Assembly (NCBI GenBank): GCA_944376125.1
Contig: CALWBQ010000028.1
Location: forward strand, 1-46,230
Source: an uncultured Lachnospiraceae bacterium
Lineage (GTDB): Bacteria; Bacillota; Clostridia; Lachnospirales; Lachnospiraceae
Length of the DNA stretch: 46,230 bases
Direction of reading: 5' to 3'
Made by a program: the position numbers and the translations under genes
Shown here: positions 7,726 to 17,159 of the stretch, piece after piece
Numbering within the stretch: position 1 is the stretch's first letter
How the letters are laid out: each line of letters opens with the position of its first letter
The notes under the pieces: generated by a model
Database searches by the model: none
The model's input: only the letters and a program-made list of their open reading frames with translations
What the model was told of the DNA's origin: nothing

Positions 7726-8586
7726 ATGAATATTCAATGGTATCCAGGGCACATGACGAAAGCCAAACGTGCCATGAAGGAAGATATGAAATTGATCGAT
7801 TTGGTGATCGAGCTGGTAGACGCCAGAACCCCTCTCGGGAGCCGAAATCCGGATATTGATGAGCTGGCTGGGGGAAAAGCCCGGATGGTTCTGCTGAACA
7901 AATCTGACCTGGCTGATGAGAAGGCCAACGAAGAGTGGGTGCGCTATTTCACAGATCAGGGCTGCCATGTGGTGAAAGTTAACTGCAAGACAGGAAATGG
8001 CCTGAAGCAGATCAGTCCCACAGTCCAGGAAGCCTGCCGGGAAAAGATTGAGCGGGACCGGAGACGAGGAATCCTGAACCGGCCGGTGAGAGCTATGGTG
8101 GTGGGAATCCCGAATGTAGGAAAGTCTACATTTATCAATGCATTTGCAGGGAGAGCCTGTGCCAAGACCGGAAACCGGCCTGGTGTGACGAAGGGAAACC
8201 AGTGGATCCGCTTGAATAAGACGCTGGAGCTTTTAGACACACCGGGTATTTTGTGGCCAAAGTTTGAGGATCAGAAGGCTGGTCTGAATTTGGCATTCAT
8301 CGGCTCTATCAATGATGAGATATTGGATAAGGAAGAGCTGGCTCTGGAGCTGATTCGGTTTTTGAGAGGGAGATACCCCGGGGTGATTGAGAAACGCTAT
8401 CCAGGGACGGAGACTGGGGAGGACAGTCCTTTCCAGATTTTGGAGCAGATTGCTCAGGCAAGGTCCTGCCTGCTGAAGGGCGGAGCCAGTGACAGTGCCA
8501 AGGCCGCCTCTATTTTGCTGGATGATTTCCGAAGCGGGCGCCTGGGGAGGATTACCCTGGAGCTTCCGCCCGCAGCCGCTGGATGA
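7726..8586 (+). CDS. rbgA: Ribosome biogenesis GTPase RbgA (YlqF)
   Basis: A 286-aa circularly permuted GTPase needed for late 50S assembly. The motif order is permuted: NKSDL (G4, about residue 56) comes before the P-loop GIPNVGKSTFIN (about 127-138) and DTPGILWP (G3). The N-terminal WYPGHMTKAKR signature is characteristic of YlqF. AGAGGA at 7715-7720 sets the start. The stop codon overlaps the ATG of the following signal peptidase gene (ATGA), implying translational coupling. Confidence 0.96.
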   Translation: MNIQWYPGHMTKAKRAMKEDMKLIDLVIELVDARTPLGSRNPDIDELAGGKARMVLLNKSDLADEKANEEWVRYFTDQGCHVVKVNCKTGNGLKQISPTVQEACREKIERDRRRGILNRPVRAMVVGIPNVGKSTFINAFAGRACAKTGNRPGVTKGNQWIRLNKTLELLDTPGILWPKFEDQKAGLNLAFIGSINDEILDKEELALELIRFLRGRYPGVIEKRYPGTETGEDSPFQILEQIAQARSCLLKGGASDSAKAASILLDDFRSGRLGRITLELPPAAAG

Positions 8587-9152
8587 GGGGACAGGTCCCG
8601 CCCAGAGGCTCCCAAAGAGCGGAGAAAAAAGTCCGGGCGAGGGAGCTTGGGCTTTTTCTGGTCTATATTGGTGCGGCGGTTCTTGCCGTGCTGTTTCTGA
8701 TTGCATTTGTGGTTCAGCGGGCTGATGTATATGGCCGCTCTATGGAACCGGTTCTTCACCATGGAGATGTCCTGCTGGTAGACAAGCTGAGCTACCGGTT
8801 TTCGGCGCCGGAGAGATATGATATCGTGGTGTTTGGATATCGGCTGAGAGAGGGCCGGTATTATACGAAACGAATCATTGGCCTCCCTGGCGAGACGGTC
8901 CAGATCAAGGATGGCTGGGTCTACATTGACGGTGAGAAGCTGGAGGATGATGTGGGTACAGAGCCGGCAGCGGAGGCGAGAAGGGCGGCGGAACCGATTA
9001 CGCTGGGAGAAGATGAATACTTTGTCCTGGGAGATAACCGCAATTTCAGCTCTGACAGCCGGGATCCGGATGTAGGAAATATCAGGCGTGACGAGATAAT
9101 CGGAAAGATCTGGCTCCGGCTGTGGCCTTTAGGAAACATGAAGGTGAAATGA
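8583..9152 (+). CDS. lepB: Signal peptidase I (second copy)
   Basis: A second type I signal peptidase, 189 aa. A basic N-terminus is followed by a membrane segment (about residues 23-44). The catalytic Ser is in YGRSMEP (S53), the Lys in TKRIIGLPGE (K96), and the C-terminal box is GDNRNFSSDSRDP. It resembles the copy at 7160 in layout, but differs around the active site and in the surface loop after PGE, which here is acidic and alanine-rich. Substrate preferences may therefore differ. The start overlaps the rbgA stop by four bases. Confidence 0.94.
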   Translation: MRGQVPPRGSQRAEKKVRARELGLFLVYIGAAVLAVLFLIAFVVQRADVYGRSMEPVLHHGDVLLVDKLSYRFSAPERYDIVVFGYRLREGRYYTKRIIGLPGETVQIKDGWVYIDGEKLEDDVGTEPAAEARRAAEPITLGEDEYFVLGDNRNFSSDSRDPDVGNIRRDEIIGKIWLRLWPLGNMKVK

Positions 9153-9188
9153 TGGCTGGATTTCCGGACACTGGATTGGGAGGAAAAT

Positions 9189-9872
9189 ATGGCAGCAGAT
9201 AAGAAAGAAAAACTGGAGAAGGAGCTTCAGCGCCTGGAGGGGATGAGACAGTATGAGCGGGAGTACGGAATATTGGGGACCATATGCGGGATAGATGAGG
9301 CTGGCCGGGGACCGCTGGCCGGACCGGTAGTAGCCGGAGCCGTTATCCTGCCAAAGGATTGCCAGATTTTGTATTTGAATGATTCTAAAAAACTCTCGGA
9401 AAAAAAGAGGGAAGCTCTGTTTCTGGAGATACAAGAAAAGGCGGTGTCCTGGGCCGTCGGAATCGTCCCGCCGGAGACCATCGATGAGATCAATATTCTT
9501 CAGGCGACGTATGAGGCTATGCGCCAGGCTATAGAAAAGCTGACAGTGCTCCCGGATGTTCTGCTGAATGATGCGGTGACCATACCGGGGCTGGCCATAC
9601 CGGCAAGGCAGGTGCCTATTGTCAAAGGGGACGCAAAAAGTGTGTCCATCGCAGCGGCCAGCATTATGGCCAAAGTTACTAGGGACCACATGATGCTGGA
9701 GTACGATAAGCTGTATCCGGAATACGGTTTTGCCCGGCATAAAGGTTATGGGACGGCGGCCCACATCGCCGCCATCAGGCAGTACGGTCCGTGTCCGATC
9801 CACAGAAGGAGCTTTATTGGGAAGATTGTGCAGTCAGGGGGGAAATCAAGACGACAGATAAAAGAAAGATAG
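9189..9872 (+). CDS. rnhB: Ribonuclease HII
   Basis: A 227-aa RNase HII that cleaves RNA in RNA/DNA hybrids and at misincorporated ribonucleotides. The signature GIDEAGRGPLAGPVVAGAV carries the catalytic D36-E37 pair. VLLNDAV supplies a further Asp, and KGDAKSVSIAAASIMAKV is the downstream conserved block. An N-terminal charged extension of about 30 residues precedes the catalytic domain, usual in Firmicutes. GGGAGGAAAAT precedes ATG. The 3' end overlaps yraN by about 80 bp. Confidence 0.95.
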   Translation: MAADKKEKLEKELQRLEGMRQYEREYGILGTICGIDEAGRGPLAGPVVAGAVILPKDCQILYLNDSKKLSEKKREALFLEIQEKAVSWAVGIVPPETIDEINILQATYEAMRQAIEKLTVLPDVLLNDAVTIPGLAIPARQVPIVKGDAKSVSIAAASIMAKVTRDHMMLEYDKLYPEYGFARHKGYGTAAHIAAIRQYGPCPIHRRSFIGKIVQSGGKSRRQIKER

Positions 9873-10198
9873 GCAGCAGCTATGAGCAGATAGCGGCTGC
9901 CTATTTGGCAAATAAAGGATATATAATGTTGGATCAAAATTACCGTGGGCGGCAGAGAACGGAGATTGATCTGATTGCCCTGGACAGGGATTGTCTGGTC
10001 TTTGCAGAGGTGAAATTCCGCTCGGGGAGCAGAATGGGGGATCCAGCAGAAGCGGTCCATTTAGAAAAACAGCAGAGGATCCGCAGTGCAGCACGCCAAT
10101 ACTTGTGGGAACACCCGGAATACAGGCAGTTTCCATGCCGGTTTGATGTGGTGGCTATCCTCGGAAGCGAGATCCGGCTGATCAGAGATGCATTTTAG
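9791..10198 (+). CDS. YraN/UPF0102-family endonuclease-like protein
   Basis: A small protein with the PD-(D/E)XK-like core of the UPF0102 family: the pattern RTEIDLIALD followed by FAEVKFR. It is usually found beside rnhB, as here; its physiological function is unknown. The start is problematic. GTG 9791 is the only ATG, GTG or TTG ahead of the conserved GSSYEQIAAAYLA block, and it lies deep in rnhB with no clear ribosome binding site. An AGGGGGGAA at 9836-9844 suggests initiation nearer 9845-9851 on a non-standard codon, which would give a protein of about 115 aa. The call is sure, the start is not. Confidence 0.85.
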   Translation: MSDPQKELYWEDCAVRGEIKTTDKRKIGSSYEQIAAAYLANKGYIMLDQNYRGRQRTEIDLIALDRDCLVFAEVKFRSGSRMGDPAEAVHLEKQQRIRSAARQYLWEHPEYRQFPCRFDVVAILGSEIRLIRDAF

Positions 10199-10213
10199 AG
10201 AAGGAGGAAAATG

Positions 10214-11083
10214 ATGGAGATTAGATGGAACAGAAATCCGGGAACCGGCTGGAGCCGGCCGGAGGAGATGGTGGTTTTGGAAAAAAATGGCGTTGTCTGG
10301 CTTTCCTTTCCAGCTCTGGATGATACCGGCCTGGTGAGAAATGGCTTTTCTACCCGGCACGGAGGGGTCAGCAGAGGATGCTACGCTTCTATGAATCTGT
10401 CTTTTTCCCGGAATGATGATCAGGCGGCAGTGATGGAAAATTACCGCCGGATGGGGGAGGCTGTGGGCGTGAGTACAGACAGCATGGTCCTGTCCTGGCA
10501 GACCCATACAACCAACATTCGCCGGGTGACAGAGAAAGATAAAGGAAAAGGAATACTGCGGGACCGGGATTACCGGGATATTGACGGGCTGATCACGGAT
10601 ATTCCCGGGATTACGCTGGTGACATTTTATGCTGATTGTGTTCCTTTGTATTTCCTGGATCCAAAGAAAAAAGCGATTGGCCTGTCCCACTCCGGCTGGA
10701 GAGGTACGGTAAAAAGAATGGGGGGAGCTACCTTAAATGAGATGAAAAAAGCATATGGAACCGATCCGGGGGATGTGATCGCCTGTATTGGCCCCAGCAT
10801 CTGCCGGGGCTGCTTTGAAGTGGGGGAAGACGTCATCGAGGAAGTAAAAAAAGCCTTCGGTCCCCAGGGGGCCGAAGGGCTGTACTGTGCAGGAAAAGAA
10901 CCCGGAAAATATCAGATGGATTTGTGGAAGGCTAACAGAAAAGTGCTGGAGGATGCCGGCGTCAAGCCTGCTAACATCCACACAGCCGGGATCTGTACCA
11001 TGTGTAATCCAGATCACTTTTATTCCCACAGGGTCATGGGGGACAGCCGAGGAAATCTGGCTGCTTTTCTGGCTCTGCGGTGA
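10214..11083 (+). CDS. pgeF: Peptidoglycan editing factor PgeF (YfiH, laccase-like)
   Basis: A roughly 289-aa member of the multicopper polyphenol oxidase/YfiH family. In E. coli the homologue acts as a purine nucleosidase-like or cell-wall precursor editing enzyme. Conserved metal-site blocks are QTHTTNI, FYADCVPLYF, GLSHSGWRGTVKRMGG, and the Cys-rich CIGPSICRGCFEVG. AAGGAGG (10201-10207) gives better spacing to ATG 10214 than to the adjacent ATG 10211, so either is possible. It lies 12 bp after yraN and is convergent with prs, with only 19 bp between them. Confidence 0.92.
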   Translation: MEIRWNRNPGTGWSRPEEMVVLEKNGVVWLSFPALDDTGLVRNGFSTRHGGVSRGCYASMNLSFSRNDDQAAVMENYRRMGEAVGVSTDSMVLSWQTHTTNIRRVTEKDKGKGILRDRDYRDIDGLITDIPGITLVTFYADCVPLYFLDPKKKAIGLSHSGWRGTVKRMGGATLNEMKKAYGTDPGDVIACIGPSICRGCFEVGEDVIEEVKKAFGPQGAEGLYCAGKEPGKYQMDLWKANRKVLEDAGVKPANIHTAGICTMCNPDHFYSHRVMGDSRGNLAAFLALR

Positions 11084-11102
11084 GGACTGCCGGGCAAGTC
11101 CC

Positions 11103-12311
11103 CTATACCAGTGTGCCGACGTAATCATAGCCATCAGCGTGGTACCTCTGGAGCAGCTTCTGGATCTTTTCAGTAGGCGACAGAGAAGCGCTGATGGACA
11201 CATCGTGATTCAGGGCATTGATGATAGCAGCCATATACTTGCTCATGTCGGCTTCAATGTACCATTCTCTGTTTAGCAGCTCGGCTGGCCGGTAATTGAG
11301 ATTGGTGGTGATCACATAGTCAATGTAGCCTTTGTTGTAGAATTCATCAAATTTCTCCAGACCGCTGGTAAACAGGCCAAACGTGCAGCAGACGACCACT
11401 TTTTTCGCCTTCCTGTCCTTCAGCTCCCTGGCGGTATCCAGCATACTCTCACCGGAGGAGATCATATCATCGATGATGATGACGGTTTTTCCCTCTACAG
11501 AAGAGCCGAGGAACTCATGGGCAACGATGGGGTTGCGGCCATTTACAATTCTGGAATAGTCTCTTCTCTTATAGAACATGCCCATGTCTACGCTCAGGTT
11601 GTTGGCCAGGTAGACCGCCCGGTTCATGGCACCTTCATCTGGACTGATGATCATTAGGTGCTCCTTATCAATCTGGAGAGTGTTATCGTGGCGGAAAAGA
11701 GCTTTGATAAACTGATAGGTGGGCATAAAATTGTCGAACCCGTTGAGCGGAATCGCATTCTGCACTCTGGGGTCGTGGGCGTCGAAGGTGATAATATTTT
11801 CCACCCCCATCTGAACCAGCTCCTCCAGGGCCATAGCACAGTCCAGAGACTCTCTGTGAGAGCGCTTATGCTGGCGGCCTTCATACAGGAAGGGCATGAT
11901 GACATTAACCCTGTGGGCGGTGGCCCGGCAGGCTCCAATGATTCGCTTTAAATCCTGAAAATGATCGTCCGGGGACATGTGGTTGGTGTAGCCGTTGACG
12001 GTATAGGAAATGCTGTAATTGGTGACATCCACCATGGCAAAAATATCTGTGCCGCGAACCGATTCATTCAGCAGAGCCTTGGCTTCGCCTGTGCCGAACC
12101 GGGGGCAGGAGCATTTTAACAGATAAGACTCGGCGTCGTAGCCGCGGTAATGAAGGTCAGCCTGCCGGCGGATCAGTTCTTCTGTGTCATTTTTGCGGAA
12201 CGTGATGATGTGGTCATTGACTTTTTGGGCCAGATCCCGGCAGCTGTCAAGGGCCGCCAGTTTCAACGGACCGACTGGCAGGGAGTCGTGGAAAACGTAA
12301 TTATTTTTCAT
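11103..12311 (-). CDS. prs: Ribose-phosphate pyrophosphokinase, long clostridial form
   Basis: A 402-aa PRPP synthetase, longer than the usual roughly 315 aa, with a divergent N-terminal half. The PRPP-binding loop VIIIDDMISSGESM is intact. An IMPFLYEGRQHKRSHRES segment corresponds to the catalytic flexible region, and FDAHDPRVQNA to the conserved DLHA-type metal site. It makes PRPP for nucleotide, histidine and NAD synthesis. The start at 12311 follows GGAGGA; an upstream in-frame extension crosses the promoter and is rejected. It is transcribed leftward from a promoter at 12405-12434 with a leader of about 87 nt containing small hairpins. Confidence 0.9.
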   Translation of the reverse strand: MKNNYVFHDSLPVGPLKLAALDSCRDLAQKVNDHIITFRKNDTEELIRRQADLHYRGYDAESYLLKCSCPRFGTGEAKALLNESVRGTDIFAMVDVTNYSISYTVNGYTNHMSPDDHFQDLKRIIGACRATAHRVNVIMPFLYEGRQHKRSHRESLDCAMALEELVQMGVENIITFDAHDPRVQNAIPLNGFDNFMPTYQFIKALFRHDNTLQIDKEHLMIISPDEGAMNRAVYLANNLSVDMGMFYKRRDYSRIVNGRNPIVAHEFLGSSVEGKTVIIIDDMISSGESMLDTARELKDRKAKKVVVCCTFGLFTSGLEKFDEFYNKGYIDYVITTNLNYRPAELLNREWYIEADMSKYMAAIINALNHDVSISASLSPTEKIQKLLQRYHADGYDYVGTLV

Positions 12312-12404
12312 TCTGTTTCCTCCATGAGAAATTAAACAGCAATCCAGCGGAGCCAAACTGCTGAGCTTTGGTAAGTACCGTTGGTGTGGGCAGTACCTAA
12401 TCCA

Positions 12405-12434
12405 TTTATAACATTTCAGAGGGCCTCCCGTCAA
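12405..12434 (-). promoter_or_regulatory. Sigma-A promoter of prs
   Basis: Minus-strand TTGACG (12429-12434) and TATAAA (12405-12410) with an 18-bp spacer (17 bp if TTATAA is taken). The leader contains an AGGTAC/GTACTT hairpin and a CAGCA/TGCTG hairpin of unknown significance. Confidence 0.65.
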
Positions 12435-12541
12435 TAGAAGCCCCATTTTTTGCCAGTTTTTTTATCGGAACAAAGGGGAGCTGCGATAGCTGCATTCTGG
12501 CTGCACGGCAGAGGGCTCAGGCGCAAATGCAGGAAATCTCC

Positions 12542-12570
12542 TTGTCAAAGCTCAGGAACTCCTGTATACT
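12542..12570 (+). promoter_or_regulatory. Sigma-A promoter of the DUF512-der-plsY-gpsA operon
   Basis: TTGTCA (12542-12547), 17 bp, TATACT (12565-12570). It is divergent from the prs promoter. The roughly 300-bp intergenic region from 12312 to 12608 otherwise shows only the prs leader. Confidence 0.7.
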
Positions 12571-12608
12571 AAAAAAGAGCAATTGACAAAGAGAAAGGCT
12601 GACACGAT

Positions 12609-14033
12609 ATGAAAAAGCAGAAAAAAGGCCATCGGATCGCAAGTGTAGATCCTGGCTCTATAGCAGAGGAGCTGGAGCTGGAGGCCGGCGATATCCTTCT
12701 GTCGATTAATGGGCATGAGCTGGAAGATATTTTCGACTATCAATATTTTGTAAACAGCGACTCCATGACTATGTTAGTCCGAAAGGCCAACGGGGAGGAG
12801 TGGGAGCTGGATATCGAAAATCATTATGAGGATCTGGGGATTAACTTTGAAAACAGTCTGATGAGCGATTATAAATCCTGCAGCAACCGGTGTATTTTCT
12901 GTTTTATTGATCAGATGCCGCCGGGGATGAGGGACACGTTATATTTTAAGGACGATGATTCCAGGCTGTCTTTTCTCCAGGGAAACTATATCACTCTTAC
13001 CAATATGAAGGAAAAGGATATTGACCGGATTATCCGTTTTAAGCTGTCGCCTATCAATATCTCAGTCCATACCACCAACCCGGAGCTGCGGTGCAAAATG
13101 CTTCACAACCGGTTCGCGGGGAGATCGCTGGAGATGATCGACAGACTGTATGAGGCTGAAACACCGATGAATGGGCAGATCGTCCTCTGCCCGGGCATTA
13201 ACGATGGGGCGGAGCTGGACAGGACCATCCGGGATCTGGCGGGATATCTTCCTTATATGGAAAGTGTTTCCGTTGTCCCGGTTGGGCTTACCAAATACCG
13301 GGACGGACTGTTCCCTCTCAGGACATTCACTGGCCAGGAGGCTGGGGAGACCATTGATCTCATTGAAAAATGGCAGAGGGAGCTGTACGCCGCCCGCGGC
13401 ACTCATTTTATCCATGCCAGCGACGAGTTTTATATCCTTGCCGGAAGACCGCTGCCGGAGGAAGAGCGGTATGACGGTTATCCCCAGTTGGAAAACGGGG
13501 TGGGAATGCTGAGGCTGCTCTCCTCAGAGGTGGAAGAGACCCTTCAGAATCTGCCGGAAGGGGAGGAAAAGGCGGTGGAAGCGGGAGAAATTTCCATTGC
13601 CACAGGAAAGCTGGCCTACCCGTTCATCCAGACGTACATTCAGCAGATCGAGGAGCGCTTCCCTGGAAGAAAAGTCCATCTGCATGCTATCCGCAATGAC
13701 TTCTTTGGGGAGGAGATCACGGTGGCGGGGCTGATCACAGGACAGGATATTATCGCCCAGTTAAAAGGAAAAAATCTGGGGAAATGCCTGCTGCTCCCAT
13801 CCTGTATGTTCAGAAGCGGAGAGGAAGTATTTTTGGATGATGTGACCCGGACACAGGTAGAAAATGCTTTACAAGTGCCGGTCCATATAGTAAAATCAGG
13901 CGGATGTGACCTGGTGGAGGCGATTCTTCACCCGGAGTACAAGAAGGAACCGCCGGTGTATGCCGGCTATGAACCGGAGCGGTTTTTTGAGCACCGCCCG
14001 GGGGAGAAATTCTCTTTAGAAGAAGGAGACTGA
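12609..14033 (+). CDS. DUF512-family radical-SAM-like protein with N-terminal PDZ-like domain
   Basis: A 474-aa protein. Residues about 8-65 form a PDZ-like domain ([20 protein letters not shown]). A Cys cluster in [15 protein letters not shown] (C91, C95, C98; CX3CX2C) follows, as in radical-SAM-type iron-sulfur proteins. The rest matches the DUF512 family, including a C-terminal [13 protein letters not shown] block. The function is unresolved; it is conserved beside der in Clostridia and may act in RNA or ribosome-related chemistry (inference). The ribosome binding site is weak. The stop is one base before the der ATG. Confidence 0.88.
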   Translation: MKKQKKGHRIASVDPGSIAEELELEAGDILLSINGHELEDIFDYQYFVNSDSMTMLVRKANGEEWELDIENHYEDLGINFENSLMSDYKSCSNRCIFCFIDQMPPGMRDTLYFKDDDSRLSFLQGNYITLTNMKEKDIDRIIRFKLSPINISVHTTNPELRCKMLHNRFAGRSLEMIDRLYEAETPMNGQIVLCPGINDGAELDRTIRDLAGYLPYMESVSVVPVGLTKYRDGLFPLRTFTGQEAGETIDLIEKWQRELYAARGTHFIHASDEFYILAGRPLPEEERYDGYPQLENGVGMLRLLSSEVEETLQNLPEGEEKAVEAGEISIATGKLAYPFIQTYIQQIEERFPGRKVHLHAIRNDFFGEEITVAGLITGQDIIAQLKGKNLGKCLLLPSCMFRSGEEVFLDDVTRTQVENALQVPVHIVKSGGCDLVEAILHPEYKKEPPVYAGYEPERFFEHRPGEKFSLEEGD

Positions 14034-14034
14034 T

Positions 14035-15363
14035 ATGAGCAAACCAGTAGTTGCAATCGTAGGACGGCCCAATGTGGGAAAATCCACACTGTTTAATGTC
14101 CTGGCAGGGGAGGCAATCTCCATCGTCAAGGACACACCGGGCGTCACCAGAGACCGCATCTATGCGGATTGTACCTGGCTCGATATGAATTTTACTCTGA
14201 TCGATACCGGCGGTATTGAGCCGGATGCCAAAGATGTGATTCTATCCCAGATGAGGGAGCAGGCGGAGATCGCCATCGCCACGGCGGATGTGATTATCTT
14301 TATCGTGGATGTGCGGCAGGGCCTGGTGGATGCTGATTCCAAGGTGGCGGATATGCTGCGGAAGTCCAGAAAGCCGGTAGTTCTGGCTGTCAATAAGGTG
14401 GACAGCTTCCAGAAATTCGGCAATGATATCTATGAGTTTTACAATCTCGGGATCGGGGATCCGATTCCAGTCTCAGCCGCATCCCGGCTGGGAATCGGTG
14501 AGCTCCTGGACGAGGTGACAAAGCATTTCGACCGGGAACTGCTGGAGGATGAGGAGGATGAGCGCCCGCGGATTGCTGTGGTGGGCAAGCCGAATGTAGG
14601 GAAATCTTCTCTGATTAATAAGCTGGTGGGAGAGAACCGGGTTATTGTGTCGGACATAGCCGGCACCACCAGGGATGCAGTGGATACAGAGATTGTCCAC
14701 AATGGCACCGAGTATGTCTTTATTGATACTGCAGGGCTGAGAAGAAAGAGCAAGATTAAAGAGGATCTGGAACGCTACAGCATTATCCGAACAGTGACGG
14801 CCGTAGAGCGGGCTGATGTGGTGATCGTGGTCATAGATGCCGTAGAGGGCGTTACGGAGCAGGATGCAAAGATTGCCGGAATTGCCCATGACAGAGGCAA
14901 AGGGGTCATTATTGCTGTCAATAAATGGGATGCTATCGAAAAAAATGACAAGACCATCTACGAGTATACCAGAAAGATCAAAGAGGTTCTTTCTTATATG
15001 CCGTATGCAGAGTATCTGTTTATCTCTGCGGAGACGGGGCAGAGACTGGGAAAACTGTTTGACCTTATTGACATGGTTCGCCAGAACCAGAATATGAGGA
15101 TATCTACAGGTGTCCTCAATGAGATTATGACAGAAGCGGTGGCCATGCAGCAGCCGCCTTCCGACAAGGGAAAGCGCCTGAAGCTGTACTATATGACCCA
15201 GGTAGCTGTTAAACCGCCTACCTTTGTGATTTTTGTAAATGATAAAGAGCTGATGCATTTTTCTTATACCAGATACCTGGAGAACAAGATTCGGGAGGCA
15301 TTTGGGTTCAGAGGAACAGCTCTGAAATTTATTATCCGGGAACGGAAAGCAAAGGAGCAGTGA
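14035..15363 (+). CDS. der: Ribosome biogenesis GTPase Der (EngA)
   Basis: A 442-aa tandem GTPase required for 50S maturation. The first G domain has [12 protein letters not shown] (about residues 9-20), DTGG and NKVD. The second has [13 protein letters not shown] (about 183-195), DTAGLRRK and NKWD. A KH-like domain ends the protein ([18 protein letters not shown]). It is full length. AGAAGGAGACTGAT precedes ATG 14035. It is translationally close to the upstream DUF512 gene and 4 bp from plsY. Confidence 0.98.
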   Translation: MSKPVVAIVGRPNVGKSTLFNVLAGEAISIVKDTPGVTRDRIYADCTWLDMNFTLIDTGGIEPDAKDVILSQMREQAEIAIATADVIIFIVDVRQGLVDADSKVADMLRKSRKPVVLAVNKVDSFQKFGNDIYEFYNLGIGDPIPVSAASRLGIGELLDEVTKHFDRELLEDEEDERPRIAVVGKPNVGKSSLINKLVGENRVIVSDIAGTTRDAVDTEIVHNGTEYVFIDTAGLRRKSKIKEDLERYSIIRTVTAVERADVVIVVIDAVEGVTEQDAKIAGIAHDRGKGVIIAVNKWDAIEKNDKTIYEYTRKIKEVLSYMPYAEYLFISAETGQRLGKLFDLIDMVRQNQNMRISTGVLNEIMTEAVAMQQPPSDKGKRLKLYYMTQVAVKPPTFVIFVNDKELMHFSYTRYLENKIREAFGFRGTALKFIIRERKAKEQ

Positions 15364-15367
15364 TTCT

Positions 15368-16024
15368 ATGGAACGTGTATTTTGTTTGGCACTGGGGTAC
15401 GTATTCGGATTGTTTCAGACCGGCTATATCTATGGCCGGGCACACGGGATTGACATTCGCACCCAGGGGAGCGGAAACTCTGGCACCACCAATGCCCTGC
15501 GCGTGATGGGGAAAAAAGCCGGCCTTATTGTCTTTGCCGGCGACTTTTTCAAAACTCTGATTCCCTGCCTGCTGGTGAGGTTTTTTGTGGGGGACGGCGG
15601 CCTCTATACCCATCTGCTGGTACTGTATACCGGCTTTGGCGTAACCCTGGGCCACAATTTCCCCTGCTATCTGAAATTTAAAGGGGGAAAGGGGATTGCA
15701 GCTATGGCAGGTCTTCTGGCGGCCAGCGATATGCGGATCGCCCTGGTCTGCCTGGCAGTTTTTGTGGTGACGGTGGCAATTACCCGCTATGTTTCCCTGG
15801 GTTCTCTGCTGGTAGCTGCGTGCTTCTTTATCTTGACAGTATCTTTCACTATGATAGGAAGCTACGGGACAACTGGGATACCGTCTATGAATACAGGAAG
15901 GATTCAGGTGGAATGCTGTGTGGCTGCCGGCGTGATTTCTGCGATGGCTTTCTGGCGGCACAGGGCTAATATCGGAAGACTGATACACGGGACAGAAAAT
16001 AAATTGGGAGCGAAGAAAGCATGA
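15368..16024 (+). CDS. plsY: Acyl-phosphate:glycerol-3-phosphate acyltransferase PlsY
   Basis: A 218-aa membrane enzyme adding the first acyl chain to glycerol-3-phosphate in phospholipid synthesis. Multiple membrane helices are visible. The family motifs are QGSGNSGTTNALRVMG (about residues 34-49), GHNFPCYLKFKGGKGIA (about 95-111), and YVSLGSLL further on. Its stop overlaps the start of gpsA by four bases, coupling the enzyme to the one that makes its substrate. Confidence 0.96.
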   Translation: MERVFCLALGYVFGLFQTGYIYGRAHGIDIRTQGSGNSGTTNALRVMGKKAGLIVFAGDFFKTLIPCLLVRFFVGDGGLYTHLLVLYTGFGVTLGHNFPCYLKFKGGKGIAAMAGLLAASDMRIALVCLAVFVVTVAITRYVSLGSLLVAACFFILTVSFTMIGSYGTTGIPSMNTGRIQVECCVAAGVISAMAFWRHRANIGRLIHGTENKLGAKKA

Positions 16025-17028
16025 TGCGGATAGGTGTAATCGGTTCAGGTACCTGGGGGACTGCGCTGGCAGTCCTTCTCATACATAACGGAGAGGCGGT
16101 GACTCTGTGGTCTGCTTTTGAGAAGGAGGCGCAGCAGATCCGGGAGAGCAGGAGACATCCGAATCTCCCGGATGCAGAGATCCCGAACAGTCTGGAGATC
16201 ACTGCAGACTTAGAGAAAGCTATGGAGGGGAAAGACATACTGGTGTTGGCAGTTCCCTCCATCTACGTTAGGGAGACGGCCAGAAAGATGGCCCCCTTCT
16301 GCCGGAAAGGGCAGATTGTTGTCAATGTGGCGAAAGGTATCGAGGAGGAATCTCTCAAGGTTCTCTCACAGGTGATTGAGGAGGAACTGCCGGAAGCCGA
16401 TATCGCCGTTCTTTCTGGCCCAAGCCATGCGGAGGAGGTCAGCCGTTTCCTGCCGACTACCTGTGTGGTGGGAGCCCACAGCAGGGAGACAGCGGAGACT
16501 GTGCAGAAAGTATTTATGAGCCAGGTGTTCCGGGTTTATACCAGCCCGGACATGATGGGAATTGAGCTGGGAGCAGCTCTAAAAAATGTAATTGCCCTGG
16601 CTGCCGGGATCGCTGACGGCCTGGGCTACGGGGACAACACCAAGGCGGCTCTGATCACCAGAGGGATCGCTGAGATCAGCAGGCTGGGGACAGCTATGGG
16701 CGGGAAGCCTCAGACTTTTGCAGGGCTTTCCGGAATCGGCGATCTGATTGTGACCTGTGCCAGCATGCACAGCCGGAACCGGCGGGCCGGGATCCTGATT
16801 GGAAAAGGCTATACCATGGAAGCGGCTATGAAAGAGGTTAAAATGGTGGTGGAGGGCGTATATTCTGCCAAAGCTGCCAGGACTCTTGCCCGCAAATACC
16901 AGGTGCCCATGCCGATTGTAGAACAGGTCAACGAGGTTCTGTTTGAGGGAAAAGCGGCAGGTGACGCGGTTCAGGATCTGATGCTTAGAGACAGACAGAT
17001 CGAGAATCGGGATTTGGAATGGGAATGA
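16021..17028 (+). CDS. gpsA: Glycerol-3-phosphate dehydrogenase [NAD(P)+]
   Basis: A 335-aa cytosolic enzyme reducing dihydroxyacetone phosphate to sn-glycerol-3-phosphate for PlsY. The Rossmann motif is GSGTWGTALAVLL (about residues 7-19). Further conserved blocks are VNVAKGIE, LSGPSHAEEV, GAALKNVIALAAGIADG (catalytic Lys) and FAGLSGIGDLIVTC. It is full length. ATG overlaps the plsY stop. No clear terminator hairpin is visible after it before the liv promoter. Confidence 0.97.
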   Translation: MMRIGVIGSGTWGTALAVLLIHNGEAVTLWSAFEKEAQQIRESRRHPNLPDAEIPNSLEITADLEKAMEGKDILVLAVPSIYVRETARKMAPFCRKGQIVVNVAKGIEEESLKVLSQVIEEELPEADIAVLSGPSHAEEVSRFLPTTCVVGAHSRETAETVQKVFMSQVFRVYTSPDMMGIELGAALKNVIALAAGIADGLGYGDNTKAALITRGIAEISRLGTAMGGKPQTFAGLSGIGDLIVTCASMHSRNRRAGILIGKGYTMEAAMKEVKMVVEGVYSAKAARTLARKYQVPMPIVEQVNEVLFEGKAAGDAVQDLMLRDRQIENRDLEWE

Positions 17029-17124
17029 GAACTCAAACGATAACCGCAGGGAATGGATTGCATGAAAATAAATTATAACGGCGGCTGTTTCCAGCAAAAA
17101 CAGGAAAATAACAGAGAGAAACAG

Positions 17125-17153
17125 TTGACAACCCGAGTTTGAGTCACTATAAT
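17125..17153 (+). promoter_or_regulatory. Consensus sigma-A promoter of the liv operon
   Basis: TTGACA (17125-17130), 17-bp spacer, TATAAT (17148-17153): both hexamers match consensus exactly. This fits a high-abundance binding protein. The transcript would carry a leader of about 145 nt. Confidence 0.9.
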
Positions 17154-17159
17154 TTAGAA

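Noticed and set aside
14473..15258. Minus-strand frame of about 260 codons inside der
   Set aside because: It shadows a well-supported GTPase gene; the translation is low in recognisable motifs and has no initiation signal.
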